Assembly: GCF_009469615.1 (NCBI RefSeq)
Contig: NZ_SSXX01000004.1
Coordinates: 62,001 to 126,000 of the forward strand
Length of the DNA stretch: 64,000 nt
Direction of reading: 5' to 3'
Source of the DNA: Dechloromonas sp. H13
Lineage (GTDB): Bacteria > Pseudomonadota > Gammaproteobacteria > Burkholderiales > Rhodocyclaceae
Positions 8,758 to 16,837 of this stretch are shown here, one piece after another; position 1 is the first letter of the stretch, and every line of letters starts with the position of its first letter. The notes under the pieces were generated by a model that worked only from the letters and a program-made list of their open reading frames with translations, made no database searches and was not told where the DNA came from. The position numbers were made by a program, and so were the translations under genes.

Positions 8758-10104
8758 ATGGTGGATAGCGTCAACAAGCCGGGGCGTTTGCGGCCCGCTC
8801 CGGAAAACTTCCTGTCGGAAGAGCAGATCAAGGCCGTTGGCGCAGGGCGGCGCGATTTCCTGAGGAAGAGCTTCCTCGCCGCCGGCGCCGCGCTGGCGGC
8901 CCCGCTGGCGGCACGTGCCGCCGACGGCGATCCCAACATCCTGCAGAACCCGGAATGGACGACGACCCTCGGCCAGCCGGTGGCGCTGCGCCCCTATGGC
9001 TCGCCGTCGAAATACGAGAGCCAGCTGGTGCGCCGCGAATCGCCCGGCCTCGCGCGTGTCGGCGGGGCCTCGGTCTCCTTCGCGCCGCTGCAGGGCATGT
9101 TCGGCATCATCACGCCGTCCGGCCTGCATTTCGAACGCCACCACCAGGGCTGGCACGACATCGATCCGTCGCGCCACCGGCTGATGGTGAACGGTTCCGA
9201 CGATTCGCTGCTCAAGAAGCCCAAGGTCTACACCATGGACGAACTGATGCGCCTGCCGCCGGTGTCGCGCATCCACTTCATCGAGTGCGGCGCCAATACC
9301 GGCCTCGAATGGGGCAACGTCGCGGTGCCGACCGTCCAGTACACGCACGGCATGTTGTCCTGCTCCGAATTCACCGGCGTGCCGCTGAAGACACTGCTGG
9401 ATGACTGTGGCGTCGATTACAAGAAGGCCCGCTACGTGCTGGCCGAAGGCGCCGACGGCTCGTCGATGACGCGCACCATCCCGATGGAAATGGTGGAGTC
9501 CGGCGAAGTGATGGTCGCCTACGGCCAGAACGGCGAAATGCTGCGCCCGGAAAACGGCTACCCGCTGCGCCTGGTGGTGCCGGGCGTGCAGGGCGTGTCC
9601 TGGGTCAAGTGGCTGCGCCGCATCGAGGTCGGCGACAAGCCCTGGGCGACCAAGGACGAGGCCGTGCATTACATCGACCTGCTGCCCAACGGCCTGCATC
9701 GCCAGTACAGCTCGATCCAGGAATGCAAGTCGGTCATCACCACCCCGTCGGGCGGCCAGACGCTGCTCGACAAGGGCTTCTACAACGTCTCCGGCATCGC
9801 CTGGTCCGGCCGCGGCAGGATCAAGCAGGTCGATGTCTCGTTCGACGGCGGCATCAACTGGCAGACCGCCCGCATCGAAGGCCCGATCCAGAACAAGGCG
9901 CTGACCCGCTTCAACATCAACTGGGTGTGGGACGGCAAACCGGCCATCCTGCAATCGCGGGCGATGGACGAAACCGGTTTCGTGCAGCCGACCTACGGCC
10001 AGTTGCGCAAGGTGCGCGGCACCAAGTCCATCTATCACAACAACGCCATCCAGTCCTGGAAAGTGGTCGAAAGCGGGGAGGTCAGCAATGTCCAGGTTCT
10101 CTAA
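8758..10104 (+). CDS. soxC: Sulfane dehydrogenase molybdenum subunit SoxC
   Basis: 448 aa. A Tat signal (RRDFLRKSFLAAGAALAAPL, residues ~31-50) exports the folded molybdoprotein. The sulfite-oxidase fold carries its molybdenum-ligating Cys in FIECGANTG (C177), and the C-terminal half is the Mo-co oxidoreductase dimerisation domain. With SoxD it forms SoxCD, which oxidises the sulfane sulfur bound to SoxY and draws six electrons. Its 3' end overlaps soxD by 17 bases. GAGGGGAG precedes the ATG region. Presence of soxCD predicts complete oxidation to sulfate rather than sulfur-globule storage. Confidence 0.95.
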   Translation: MVDSVNKPGRLRPAPENFLSEEQIKAVGAGRRDFLRKSFLAAGAALAAPLAARAADGDPNILQNPEWTTTLGQPVALRPYGSPSKYESQLVRRESPGLARVGGASVSFAPLQGMFGIITPSGLHFERHHQGWHDIDPSRHRLMVNGSDDSLLKKPKVYTMDELMRLPPVSRIHFIECGANTGLEWGNVAVPTVQYTHGMLSCSEFTGVPLKTLLDDCGVDYKKARYVLAEGADGSSMTRTIPMEMVESGEVMVAYGQNGEMLRPENGYPLRLVVPGVQGVSWVKWLRRIEVGDKPWATKDEAVHYIDLLPNGLHRQYSSIQECKSVITTPSGGQTLLDKGFYNVSGIAWSGRGRIKQVDVSFDGGINWQTARIEGPIQNKALTRFNINWVWDGKPAILQSRAMDETGFVQPTYGQLRKVRGTKSIYHNNAIQSWKVVESGEVSNVQVL

Positions 10105-11140
10105 ATCGGTTCTGGTTTTGGCCCTGTTCGGGGCGTCGACCGCAGCAGTCGCCTTCGACAACTTCAAGGGCGTCGGCCGCCAGGCGACGCCGGCCGAAGT
10201 GAAGGCCTGGGACATCGACGTACGTCCCGATTTCAAGGGCCTGCCAAAGGGGTCGGGTTCGGTCGATCGCGGCCAGGAACTGTTCGAGGAAAAGTGCGCG
10301 TCCTGCCACGGCACCTTCGGCGAGTCGAACGAAGTGTTCACGCCGCTGGTCGGCGGCACCACCAAGGACGACATCAAGGCGGGCCGCGTCAAGGGCCTGT
10401 CCTCCGGCGAACTGCCGCAGCGCACGACCTTCACCAAGGTGGCGACGATCTCGACCGTCTTCGACTACATCCAGCGCGCCATGCCGTGGACGGCGCCGAA
10501 GTCGCTCAAGCCGGACGACGTCTACGCCATCCTGGCCTACATGCTGAACCTGTCGGAAATGGTGCCAAGCGATTTCGTGCTGTCCGACAAGAACATCGCC
10601 GACGTCCAGAAAATGCTGCCCAACCGCGACGGCATGACGACCGACCACGGCATGTGGCCGGGCGCCTCGGCTGCCAAGGGTGGCATCGGCAACGGCGGCA
10701 AGCCGGACACCAGCAACAAGGCGTGCATGAAGAACTGCAAGAGCGAAGTCCAGATCGGCTCGACCCTGCCCGACTACGCGCGCACGGCGCACGGCGAACT
10801 GGCCGACCAGAACCGCAGCTACGGCCCGGTTCGCGGCACGAAAACGCTGGGGACCGCGGCCGCCGCCGCGGCGCCGGCCGCGGTGTCGCCGGCCATGGAA
10901 CTGGCGACCAAGAACGGCTGCATGGCCTGTCACGGCGTCAACAACAAGATCGTCGGCCCCGGCTACAACGAGGTTCAGGCCCGCTACAAGGACCAGCCGG
11001 ATGCGGAAACCCGCCTCGTGGCCAAGGTCAAGAACGGTGGCCAGGGCGTTTGGGGTTCGGTACCGATGCCGCCGAACGCGCATTTGCAGGATGCAGACAT
11101 CAAGACACTGGTGCAGTGGATCATGGCCGGTGCCAAGTAA
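10088..11140 (+). CDS. soxD: Sulfane dehydrogenase diheme cytochrome subunit SoxD
   Basis: 350 aa with a signal peptide ending AAVA and two heme motifs: CASCH at residues 70-74 and CMACH at 278-282. An Ala/Pro-rich linker (residues ~255-268) precedes the second cytochrome domain. The extra Cys pair CMKNC between the domains may form a disulfide. It accepts electrons from the molybdenum centre of SoxC. The start lies inside the end of soxC with GGGGAGG just upstream, indicating coupled translation. One copy of the iterated word GTCGACCGCA occurs in the signal-peptide region (10135-10144). Confidence 0.94.
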   Translation: MSRFSKSVLVLALFGASTAAVAFDNFKGVGRQATPAEVKAWDIDVRPDFKGLPKGSGSVDRGQELFEEKCASCHGTFGESNEVFTPLVGGTTKDDIKAGRVKGLSSGELPQRTTFTKVATISTVFDYIQRAMPWTAPKSLKPDDVYAILAYMLNLSEMVPSDFVLSDKNIADVQKMLPNRDGMTTDHGMWPGASAAKGGIGNGGKPDTSNKACMKNCKSEVQIGSTLPDYARTAHGELADQNRSYGPVRGTKTLGTAAAAAAPAAVSPAMELATKNGCMACHGVNNKIVGPGYNEVQARYKDQPDAETRLVAKVKNGGQGVWGSVPMPPNAHLQDADIKTLVQWIMAGAK

Positions 11141-11162
11141 TCGATTTTTGAGAGGAGAAGTC

Positions 11163-11630
11163 ATGAACAATCAACGTCGTACCGTACTGAAATCGGGCTC
11201 CGGGGCTGCGCTCCTGGGCATTCTCGCCGCCGCCGGCATCATCAAGCCGGGCATGGCCCTGGCCGAATGGAACAAGGCGGCCTTCGAGGCCAAGAGCATG
11301 GCCGATACGCTAAAGGCCCTGGGTGCCGGCAGCCCGGCCGACAGCAAGGATGTCCAGGTCACCGGCCCGGACATCGCCGAAAACGGCGCCGTGGTGCCGG
11401 TCGGCGTCAGCTCGACGCTGCCCAATGTCACGATGGTCGCCATCCTGATCGAGAAGAACCCGAACGCGCTGGCCGCCAGCTTCACGCTGCCGGAAGGTAC
11501 CGAGGCCAACGTCCAGACGCGCGTCAAGATGGGCCAGACCTCCAACGTCTACGCGCTGGTCAAGTCGGACGGCAAGTTCTTCATGGCGACCAAGGAAATC
11601 AAGGTCACCCTCGGCGGCTGCGGCGGTTAA
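11163..11630 (+). CDS. soxY: Thiosulfate-oxidation carrier protein SoxY
   Basis: 155 aa from the ATG with GAGAGGAGAAG upstream. An N-terminal RR-containing hydrophobic leader (RRTVLKSGSGAALLGILAAAG) resembles a Tat signal. The protein ends in GGCGG, the mobile arm whose Cys covalently carries the sulfur intermediate through the Sox cycle. It is followed by soxZ, its structural partner. Length and termini are exactly those of the family. Confidence 0.96.
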   Translation: MNNQRRTVLKSGSGAALLGILAAAGIIKPGMALAEWNKAAFEAKSMADTLKALGAGSPADSKDVQVTGPDIAENGAVVPVGVSSTLPNVTMVAILIEKNPNALAASFTLPEGTEANVQTRVKMGQTSNVYALVKSDGKFFMATKEIKVTLGGCGG

Positions 11631-11666
11631 GCACCCACGACTTTCAGAGAATTCAAGGAGATTTAC

Positions 11667-11981
11667 ATGGCAGCAAACCCGATGAAGATCCGCGCCAACA
11701 ACAAGGATGGCGTGACCGAAGTGAAAGTCCTGATCAGCCACGAGATGGAAACCGGCCAGCGCAAGGACGCTTCCGGCGCCATCGTGCCGGCCTGGTTCAT
11801 CACCGACCTGACGGCCAAGCACAACGACCGCCTGGTGCTCGGCGCCGAGTTCGGCACCGCGGTTTCGAAGAACCCCTACCTGGCCTTCCGCTTCAAGGGC
11901 GGCGCCAAGGGCGACAAGATCGTTGTCAGCTGGAAGGACAACAAGGGTGAAACCCGCACCGACGAAGCAGCCATTGCCTGA
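11667..11981 (+). CDS. soxZ: Sulfur-oxidation protein SoxZ
   Basis: 104 aa without a signal peptide, as expected because it is co-exported with SoxY. The immunoglobulin-like sequence begins with residues close to other SoxZ proteins (MKIRANNKDGVTEVKVLISHEME) and ends in a charged beta hairpin. It forms the SoxYZ carrier that shuttles sulfur between SoxXA, SoxB and SoxCD. AAGGAG lies upstream. It is followed by a 68-base gap containing one copy of the iterated word. Confidence 0.95.
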   Translation: MAANPMKIRANNKDGVTEVKVLISHEMETGQRKDASGAIVPAWFITDLTAKHNDRLVLGAEFGTAVSKNPYLAFRFKGGAKGDKIVVSWKDNKGETRTDEAAIA

Positions 11982-12008
11982 TTGAATGAAAAACGGCGGC
12001 AAGGCGGC

Positions 12009-12018
12009 GTCGACCGCA
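12009..12018 (+). repeat. Iterated word GTCGACCGCA in the soxZ-soxA gap
   Basis: Exact ten-base copy in the 68-base spacer between soxZ and soxA, where most other sox genes are spaced more closely. It precedes the soxA ribosome site GGAGG at about 12040. Confidence 0.55.
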
Positions 12019-12049
12019 GCCGCCGCTCGCATTCCCCGGAGGAGTTGAA

Positions 12050-12865
12050 ATGATCCAACGTTTTATCAGAACGCTGGTCGGCGCGGCTGTGGTTGCGGCG
12101 TTTGCCGGCAGCGCAGCGGCGCAGGACAGCAAGGTCGCCGACGAACTGGCGAAATACCGCGAGGCGCTGGCCGACGGCAACCCGGCGGACCTGCTCGAAG
12201 TCAAGGGCGCCGCATTGTGGGCCGAAAAGCGCGGCCCGAAGAATGCCTCGCTCGAACAGTGCGACTTCGGCCTCGGACCCGGCAAGCTGGACGGCGCCTA
12301 CGCCCAGTTGCCGCGCTACTTCAAGGACACCGGCAAGGTGATGGACGTCGAGTCCCGTCTCGTCCATTGCATGGTCACCCTGCAGGGCTTCAAGCAGGAA
12401 GACGTGACCAAGCAGTGGTTCTCGAAGCCGGGCACCGAATCCGACATCGAGGCGCTGGTCACCTTCATCGGCGCCAAGTCGAACGGCATGCCGATCAACG
12501 TCCCGGCCACCCATCCGGAAGAGAAGAAGATGTACCAGATCGGCGAATACGTCTTCTACCGTCGCTCCGGCCCGCAGGATTTCTCCTGCGCCATCTGCCA
12601 CGGTCAGGATGGCAAGCGCATCCGCCTGCAGGAACTCGGCAACCTGACGACCAAGGAAGGGGCCGGAACGGCGATGAAGACCTGGCCGTCCTACCGCGTT
12701 TCGCAAGGCGCGGTGTGGACCATGGAGCGCCGCCTGATCGACTGCATGCGCCAAGCCCGCTTCCCCGAACCGAAATATCTCTCCGATTCCATCATCGCGC
12801 TGCAGGTCTATCTGCAGAAGAACGCGACGGGCACCGTGATGGAAACGCCGGGCATCAAGCGCTGA
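12050..12865 (+). CDS. soxA: SoxXA cytochrome subunit SoxA (single heme motif)
   Basis: 271 aa, signal peptide ending SAAAQ. Only one CxxCH is present (CAICH, residues 180-184). The expected axial and active-site Cys lies in RRLIDCMRQ (C232). In the N-terminal domain the first heme site is absent, and two single cysteines (C71, C107) stand where diheme SoxA proteins bind heme, consistent with a disulfide. SoxXA attaches thiosulfate to the SoxY arm Cys. It is followed ten bases later by soxX. Confidence 0.93.
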   Translation: MIQRFIRTLVGAAVVAAFAGSAAAQDSKVADELAKYREALADGNPADLLEVKGAALWAEKRGPKNASLEQCDFGLGPGKLDGAYAQLPRYFKDTGKVMDVESRLVHCMVTLQGFKQEDVTKQWFSKPGTESDIEALVTFIGAKSNGMPINVPATHPEEKKMYQIGEYVFYRRSGPQDFSCAICHGQDGKRIRLQELGNLTTKEGAGTAMKTWPSYRVSQGAVWTMERRLIDCMRQARFPEPKYLSDSIIALQVYLQKNATGTVMETPGIKR

Positions 12866-12875
12866 GGGGACGACG

Positions 12876-13529
12876 ATGAAAAAACTGATGTTTGCAGCCC
12901 TGTGCGCTGCCCTGGCCCAGACTGCGCTGGCCCAGGAAAGGACGCCGTCGGGCAAGGCGGTTGCCAAGAACCCCGTTTCCGCCGAGGCGGAACAGGTGTT
13001 CCGTAACTCGTTCCGCCCGGACAATCCGAAATACTGGATGAGCCGCCTCGAGCAGGACGACGCAATGAAGCTGTGCGGCCAGTACAAGGACAACCCGCCG
13101 GCGGCCGTGCGCCAGAAGATCGAGCTGGCGCAGAAGGCGACGATCCGATATCCGGTCGACGGCAAGCTGATGGGCAAGTGGCAGGAAGGCGAAAAGATCG
13201 CCGCCCACGGTCGCGGCGGCCATATCGGCTTCATCCAGCCGGATGCGCCGATGACCCCGCGCGGCGGCAACTGCTACGCTTGCCATCAACTGGCCGCAAA
13301 GGAAGTCGCCTACGGCACCATCGGCCCCAGCCTGCACCATTTCGGCAAGCTGCGCGGCAATTCCGACGATATCGTCAAGTACGCCTACGACAAGATCTAC
13401 AACTCCAACGCCTTCAACGCGTGCACCAACATGCCGCGTTTCGGCCTGCACAACTGGCTGACCCCGGAGGAGATCACCCACGTCGTGGCCTTCCTGATGG
13501 ACCCCGAATCGCCGGTGAACAAGGACTGA
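12876..13529 (+). CDS. soxX: SoxXA cytochrome subunit SoxX, long form
   Basis: 217 aa with signal peptide ending AQTALA. One heme site CYACH lies in the second half, followed by GTIGPSL and a distal Met in ACTNMPRFG as axial ligand. The ~100 residues between signal peptide and heme domain (Trp, Lys and Asp rich, with one Cys in MKLCGQYKD) are longer than in short SoxX proteins. It pairs with the single-heme SoxA. A strong hairpin follows the stop. Confidence 0.92.
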   Translation: MKKLMFAALCAALAQTALAQERTPSGKAVAKNPVSAEAEQVFRNSFRPDNPKYWMSRLEQDDAMKLCGQYKDNPPAAVRQKIELAQKATIRYPVDGKLMGKWQEGEKIAAHGRGGHIGFIQPDAPMTPRGGNCYACHQLAAKEVAYGTIGPSLHHFGKLRGNSDDIVKYAYDKIYNSNAFNACTNMPRFGLHNWLTPEEITHVVAFLMDPESPVNKD

Positions 13530-13542
13530 ACTTGCGTGCTTG

Positions 13543-13573
13543 GCCCGGCCGGGAAACCGGCCGGGCATTTTTT
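13543..13573 (+). terminator. Hairpin between soxX and soxB
   Basis: GCCCGGCCGG, loop GAAA, CCGGCCGGGC followed by ATTTTTTT: a ten-base GC stem with a tetraloop and a T run. It is a full terminator by structure, so soxB is either read through at reduced level or has its own promoter. Confidence 0.85.
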
Positions 13574-13607
13574 GGCATCGCCGAATCTCAAATTTCAAGG
13601 AACACAC

Positions 13608-15329
13608 ATGAGCATGAATCGTCGGGAGTTTCTCCAGGTCATGGCCGTCGCCGCTGCCGGCGGCATGTCGCTGCACAGTGATTTCGCGCTGGCCGAAAAA
13701 GGCGCGGCAAAGATGTACGACCTGCCGAAATTCGGCAACGTCAGCCTGCTGCACATTACCGACTGCCATGCCCAGCTGCTGCCCATCTACTTCCGCGAGC
13801 CGAACGTCAATCTCGGCTTCGGCGACCAGTTCGGCCAGGTGCCGCACCTGGTCGGCAATGCCTTCCTCAAGCGCTTCGGCATCAAGCCCGACACCATCGA
13901 CGCGCACGCCTTCACCTTCCTCAATTTCGAGAAGGCGGCCGAAACCTACGGCAAGGTCGGTGGTTTCGCCCATCTGGCGACGCTGGTCAAGCGCATGAAG
14001 GCCAACCGCCCGGGCGCACTGTTGCTCGACGGCGGCGACACCTGGCAGGGTTCCGGCACGGCGCTGTGGAGCAACGCGCAGGACATGGTCGACGCCTGCA
14101 AGGCGCTTGGCGTCAATGTCATGACCCTGCACTGGGAATCGACCTACGGCGAGGCGCGGGTCAAGGAAATCGAAGAAAAGGATTTCGCCGGCCAGATCGA
14201 CATCGTCGCCCAGAACGTCAAGACCACCGATTTCGGCGATGCCGTCTTCAAGCCCTTCGTCATGAAGAAGATCAACGGCGTGCCGGTGGCCATCATCGGC
14301 CAGGCCTTTCCCTACACGCCGATTGCCAACCCGCGCTGGCAGACGCCGAACTGGAGCTTCGGCATCCAGGAAGACAACATGCAGAAGACCGTCGACGAAG
14401 CGCGCGGCGCCGGCGCCCAGGTCGTCGTCGTCCTCTCGCACAACGGCATGGACGTCGATCTCAAGATGGCCTCGCGCGTGCGCGGCATCGACGCGATCAT
14501 GGGCGGCCACACGCACGACGGCGTGCCGGCGCCGGTGGTCGTCAAGAACCCCGGCGGCCAGACGCTGGTGACCAACGCAGGTTCCAACGGCAAGTTCCTC
14601 GGCGTCCTCGATTTCGATGTGAAGAACGGCAAGGTCGCCGATTTCCGCTACAAGCTGCTGCCCGTCTTCGCCAACCTGCTGCCGGCCGACAAGGCGATGC
14701 AGGCGCTGATCGACAAGGCGCGTGCGCCCTACCTTTCCAAACTCAACGAGAAACTGGCGGTCACCGAGGGTACGCTGTTCCGCCGCGGCAACTTCAACGG
14801 CACCTTCGACCAGGTCATTCTCGATGCGCTGATGAAGGTCAAGGACGCCGAGATCGCCTTCTCGCCAGGCTTCCGCTGGGGCACTTCGCTGCTGCCCGGG
14901 CAGCCGATCCTGATGGAGCACGTGCTCGACCAGACGGCGATCACCTACCCGTGGACGACGGTGACCAATATGAGCGGCGAGACGATCAAGACAGTGCTCG
15001 AAGACGTCTGCGACAACCTGTTCAACCCCGACCCCTACTACCAGCAGGGTGGCGACATGGTGCGCGTCGGCGGCCTGCAATATACCTGCGACCCGACCGC
15101 CAAGATGGGCAGTCGCATCCAGAACATGATGCTCAAGGGGCAGCCGATCGACCCGGCGAAGACCTACAAGGTCGCCGGCTGGGCGCCGGTGTCGGAAGAG
15201 GCCAAGGGCGTTGGCGAGCCGATCTGGGACGTCGTCGCCAAGTACCTGCGCGACCTCAAGACGGTCAAGCCGGTCAATCTCAACCTGCCGAAGCTCAAGG
15301 GCGTCGACAACAACCCGGGGATGGCATGA
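13608..15329 (+). CDS. soxB: Thiosulfohydrolase SoxB
   Basis: 573 aa. The Tat leader NRREFLQVMAVAAAGGMSLH is followed by a 5'-nucleotidase/metallophosphatase fold: HITDCHAQLLP near the start, LLDGGDTWQGSGTAL, SHNGMDVDLKMA and GGHTHDGVP supply the two-metal site. Its C-terminal domain contains FSPGFRWGTSLLPG. SoxB hydrolyses the terminal sulfonate from the SoxY-bound intermediate, releasing sulfate. The start 13608 gives MSMNRREF; a second ATG two codons on is possible. It overlaps the rhodanese gene by four bases (ATGA). Confidence 0.96.
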   Translation: MSMNRREFLQVMAVAAAGGMSLHSDFALAEKGAAKMYDLPKFGNVSLLHITDCHAQLLPIYFREPNVNLGFGDQFGQVPHLVGNAFLKRFGIKPDTIDAHAFTFLNFEKAAETYGKVGGFAHLATLVKRMKANRPGALLLDGGDTWQGSGTALWSNAQDMVDACKALGVNVMTLHWESTYGEARVKEIEEKDFAGQIDIVAQNVKTTDFGDAVFKPFVMKKINGVPVAIIGQAFPYTPIANPRWQTPNWSFGIQEDNMQKTVDEARGAGAQVVVVLSHNGMDVDLKMASRVRGIDAIMGGHTHDGVPAPVVVKNPGGQTLVTNAGSNGKFLGVLDFDVKNGKVADFRYKLLPVFANLLPADKAMQALIDKARAPYLSKLNEKLAVTEGTLFRRGNFNGTFDQVILDALMKVKDAEIAFSPGFRWGTSLLPGQPILMEHVLDQTAITYPWTTVTNMSGETIKTVLEDVCDNLFNPDPYYQQGGDMVRVGGLQYTCDPTAKMGSRIQNMMLKGQPIDPAKTYKVAGWAPVSEEAKGVGEPIWDVVAKYLRDLKTVKPVNLNLPKLKGVDNNPGMA

Positions 15330-15946
15330 TGCGCCGGCCGTCGATCAAGGTAATCCTCGCCGCCGGCCTGCTGGCCGCCACCACCTTCGCCAACGCTGCC
15401 GACTGGGCGCCGGGCAGCACCGACTGGGCTAGCCTGCCGGAAGTCAAACGCAGCAAGGTGGCGCTTTACCTGACGCCGCAGCAGGCCTACGAGATGAAGA
15501 AAAAAGACCCGAAAGGCGTCGCCTTCTTCGACGTCCGTACCCGGGCCGAAGCCATGTACGTCGGCTGGCCGGGCGATGCCGACGCCCTCGTACCTTTCGT
15601 CGAACATCCGGAAATCATGAGCGACTGGGATGAAAAGCGATTCATGTACAAGCTTGAACCGAACCAGGATTTCGTGCCGGAAATCGAGCGCCGCATGAAG
15701 GAAATGGGTCTCGGCAAGGACGCGCCGGTGATCCTGATTTGCCGCTCCGGCGACCGCAGCTCCAAGGCGCAGGATCGCCTGCAGGCTGCCGGTTTCACGC
15801 GCGTCTACAGCATCGCCGAAGGCTTCGAGGGCGATACCGCGAAAGATGGCGCGAAGTCCGGCCAGCGCACGGTCAACGGCTGGAAGAATGCCGGTTTGCC
15901 GTGGACCTACAAGCTGGACAAGGCGAAGATGTATTTTCCGCACTGA
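15326..15946 (+). CDS. Secreted rhodanese-like sulfurtransferase
   Basis: 206 aa starting within the soxB stop (ATGATG; 15329 is the alternative). The signal peptide ends FANAA. A single rhodanese domain follows, with the active loop CRSGDRS providing the catalytic Cys and the FFDVRT segment typical of the fold. Coupling with soxB suggests a periplasmic sulfane-sulfur transfer or release role beside the Sox cycle; this is inference. The insertion around residues 75-105 (GWPGDADALVPF ... FMYKLEPNQDF) is a feature of rhodaneses that accompany sox genes in beta- and alphaproteobacteria. Confidence 0.85.
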   Translation: MMRRPSIKVILAAGLLAATTFANAADWAPGSTDWASLPEVKRSKVALYLTPQQAYEMKKKDPKGVAFFDVRTRAEAMYVGWPGDADALVPFVEHPEIMSDWDEKRFMYKLEPNQDFVPEIERRMKEMGLGKDAPVILICRSGDRSSKAQDRLQAAGFTRVYSIAEGFEGDTAKDGAKSGQRTVNGWKNAGLPWTYKLDKAKMYFPH

Positions 15947-15962
15947 TTGCCGGGAAAATCAG

Positions 15963-16004
15963 AAAACTCGCCAAAGCGTCTCGGCGGTTTTTTTGTTGAG
16001 TTTT
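15963..16004 (+). terminator. Probable terminator after the sox operon
   Basis: AAAACTC at 15963-15969 pairs with GAGTTTT at 15998-16004, enclosing CGCC/GGCG and a run of seven T. The inner stem plus T run is terminator-like but the pairing is imperfect. The next ~165 bases up to the carbonic anhydrase start show no gene. Confidence 0.5.
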
Positions 16005-16169
16005 GGGGGCGGGATGTGACCGGGTGAAAGCCTGCGTTCGGGCCGCAGCGGACATTTTGCCTCGCCCCGGTTGTATGAGGGTTCCGGCGTATTGAGAGGC
16101 CAATCACAATCATGAAGGTATTATGATCATGCGTTGGAGTGTCCATCCTTTCATACCAATTTAGCCGCC

Positions 16170-16784
16170 ATGCCTACAACTGTCCCATCAGCGTACTCGG
16201 CCCAAGAGGCGCTTGACCGCCTGAAGGAAGGCAACGAGCGCTTTGTCGCAGGACTGGCACGTTTTCCGACCCTGCAAAAGGAAGTGCTTGCGGAACTGGC
16301 CAAGGGACAGCAACCCTACGCCACGATTCTCGGTTGCAGCGATAGCAGGGTGCCACCGGAACTGGTTTTCGATGCCGGTTTCGGCGAACTCTTCGTGATT
16401 CGTGTGGCTGGCAACGTCCTCGGCCCATCGATTCTGGGCACCCTGCAGTATGCTGCCGCCCACCTGAAAACCCCGCTGTTCGTCGTCCTCGGGCATGAGG
16501 GGTGCGGTGCCGTCAAGGCGGCCATTTCAGCGAAGTTCGAAGGCGCCAGGCACAAGAGCCGAATTGAGGTTCTGCTGGAGAACATCCTGCCTGCCCTCGA
16601 TGGTCTTGACGACAATCAACCGCTGGATGCTCTGGTAAGCAAGGGTGTAGAAGCCAACGTACGGCATACGATACGTGAGCTTATGGAAACACCGGAGGTA
16701 AAGGCCAATCTGCCGGGCAGCAACATCATCTTGGTCGGCGCGGTCTACGATCTCGAATCAGGATTGGTGCGTTTTCTTGAATAG
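16170..16784 (+). CDS. Beta-class carbonic anhydrase
   Basis: 204 aa from the ATG at 16170; an in-frame TTG at 16134 would add 12 residues not typical of the family. Zinc ligands are visible: CSDSR (C56, D58) and HEGCG (H109, C112). It interconverts CO2 and bicarbonate in the cytoplasm. The leader before the gene is AT-rich. Codon use is visibly less GC-biased than in the flanking sox and transporter genes. Sitting at the end of a sulfur-oxidation island it could support carbon supply during lithotrophic growth; no Calvin-cycle genes are in the window to support this. Confidence 0.9.
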   Translation: MPTTVPSAYSAQEALDRLKEGNERFVAGLARFPTLQKEVLAELAKGQQPYATILGCSDSRVPPELVFDAGFGELFVIRVAGNVLGPSILGTLQYAAAHLKTPLFVVLGHEGCGAVKAAISAKFEGARHKSRIEVLLENILPALDGLDDNQPLDALVSKGVEANVRHTIRELMETPEVKANLPGSNIILVGAVYDLESGLVRFLE

Positions 16785-16837
16785 TATTTTTCAACCGATA
16801 TCGTCCGAAATGGCTGCAGATAGCTAAACGGACATGC

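Noticed and set aside
16134..16169. TTG start of the carbonic anhydrase at 16134
   Set aside because: The extra residues (LECPSFHTNLAA) do not look like family sequence, and the ATG at 16170 gives a standard start.
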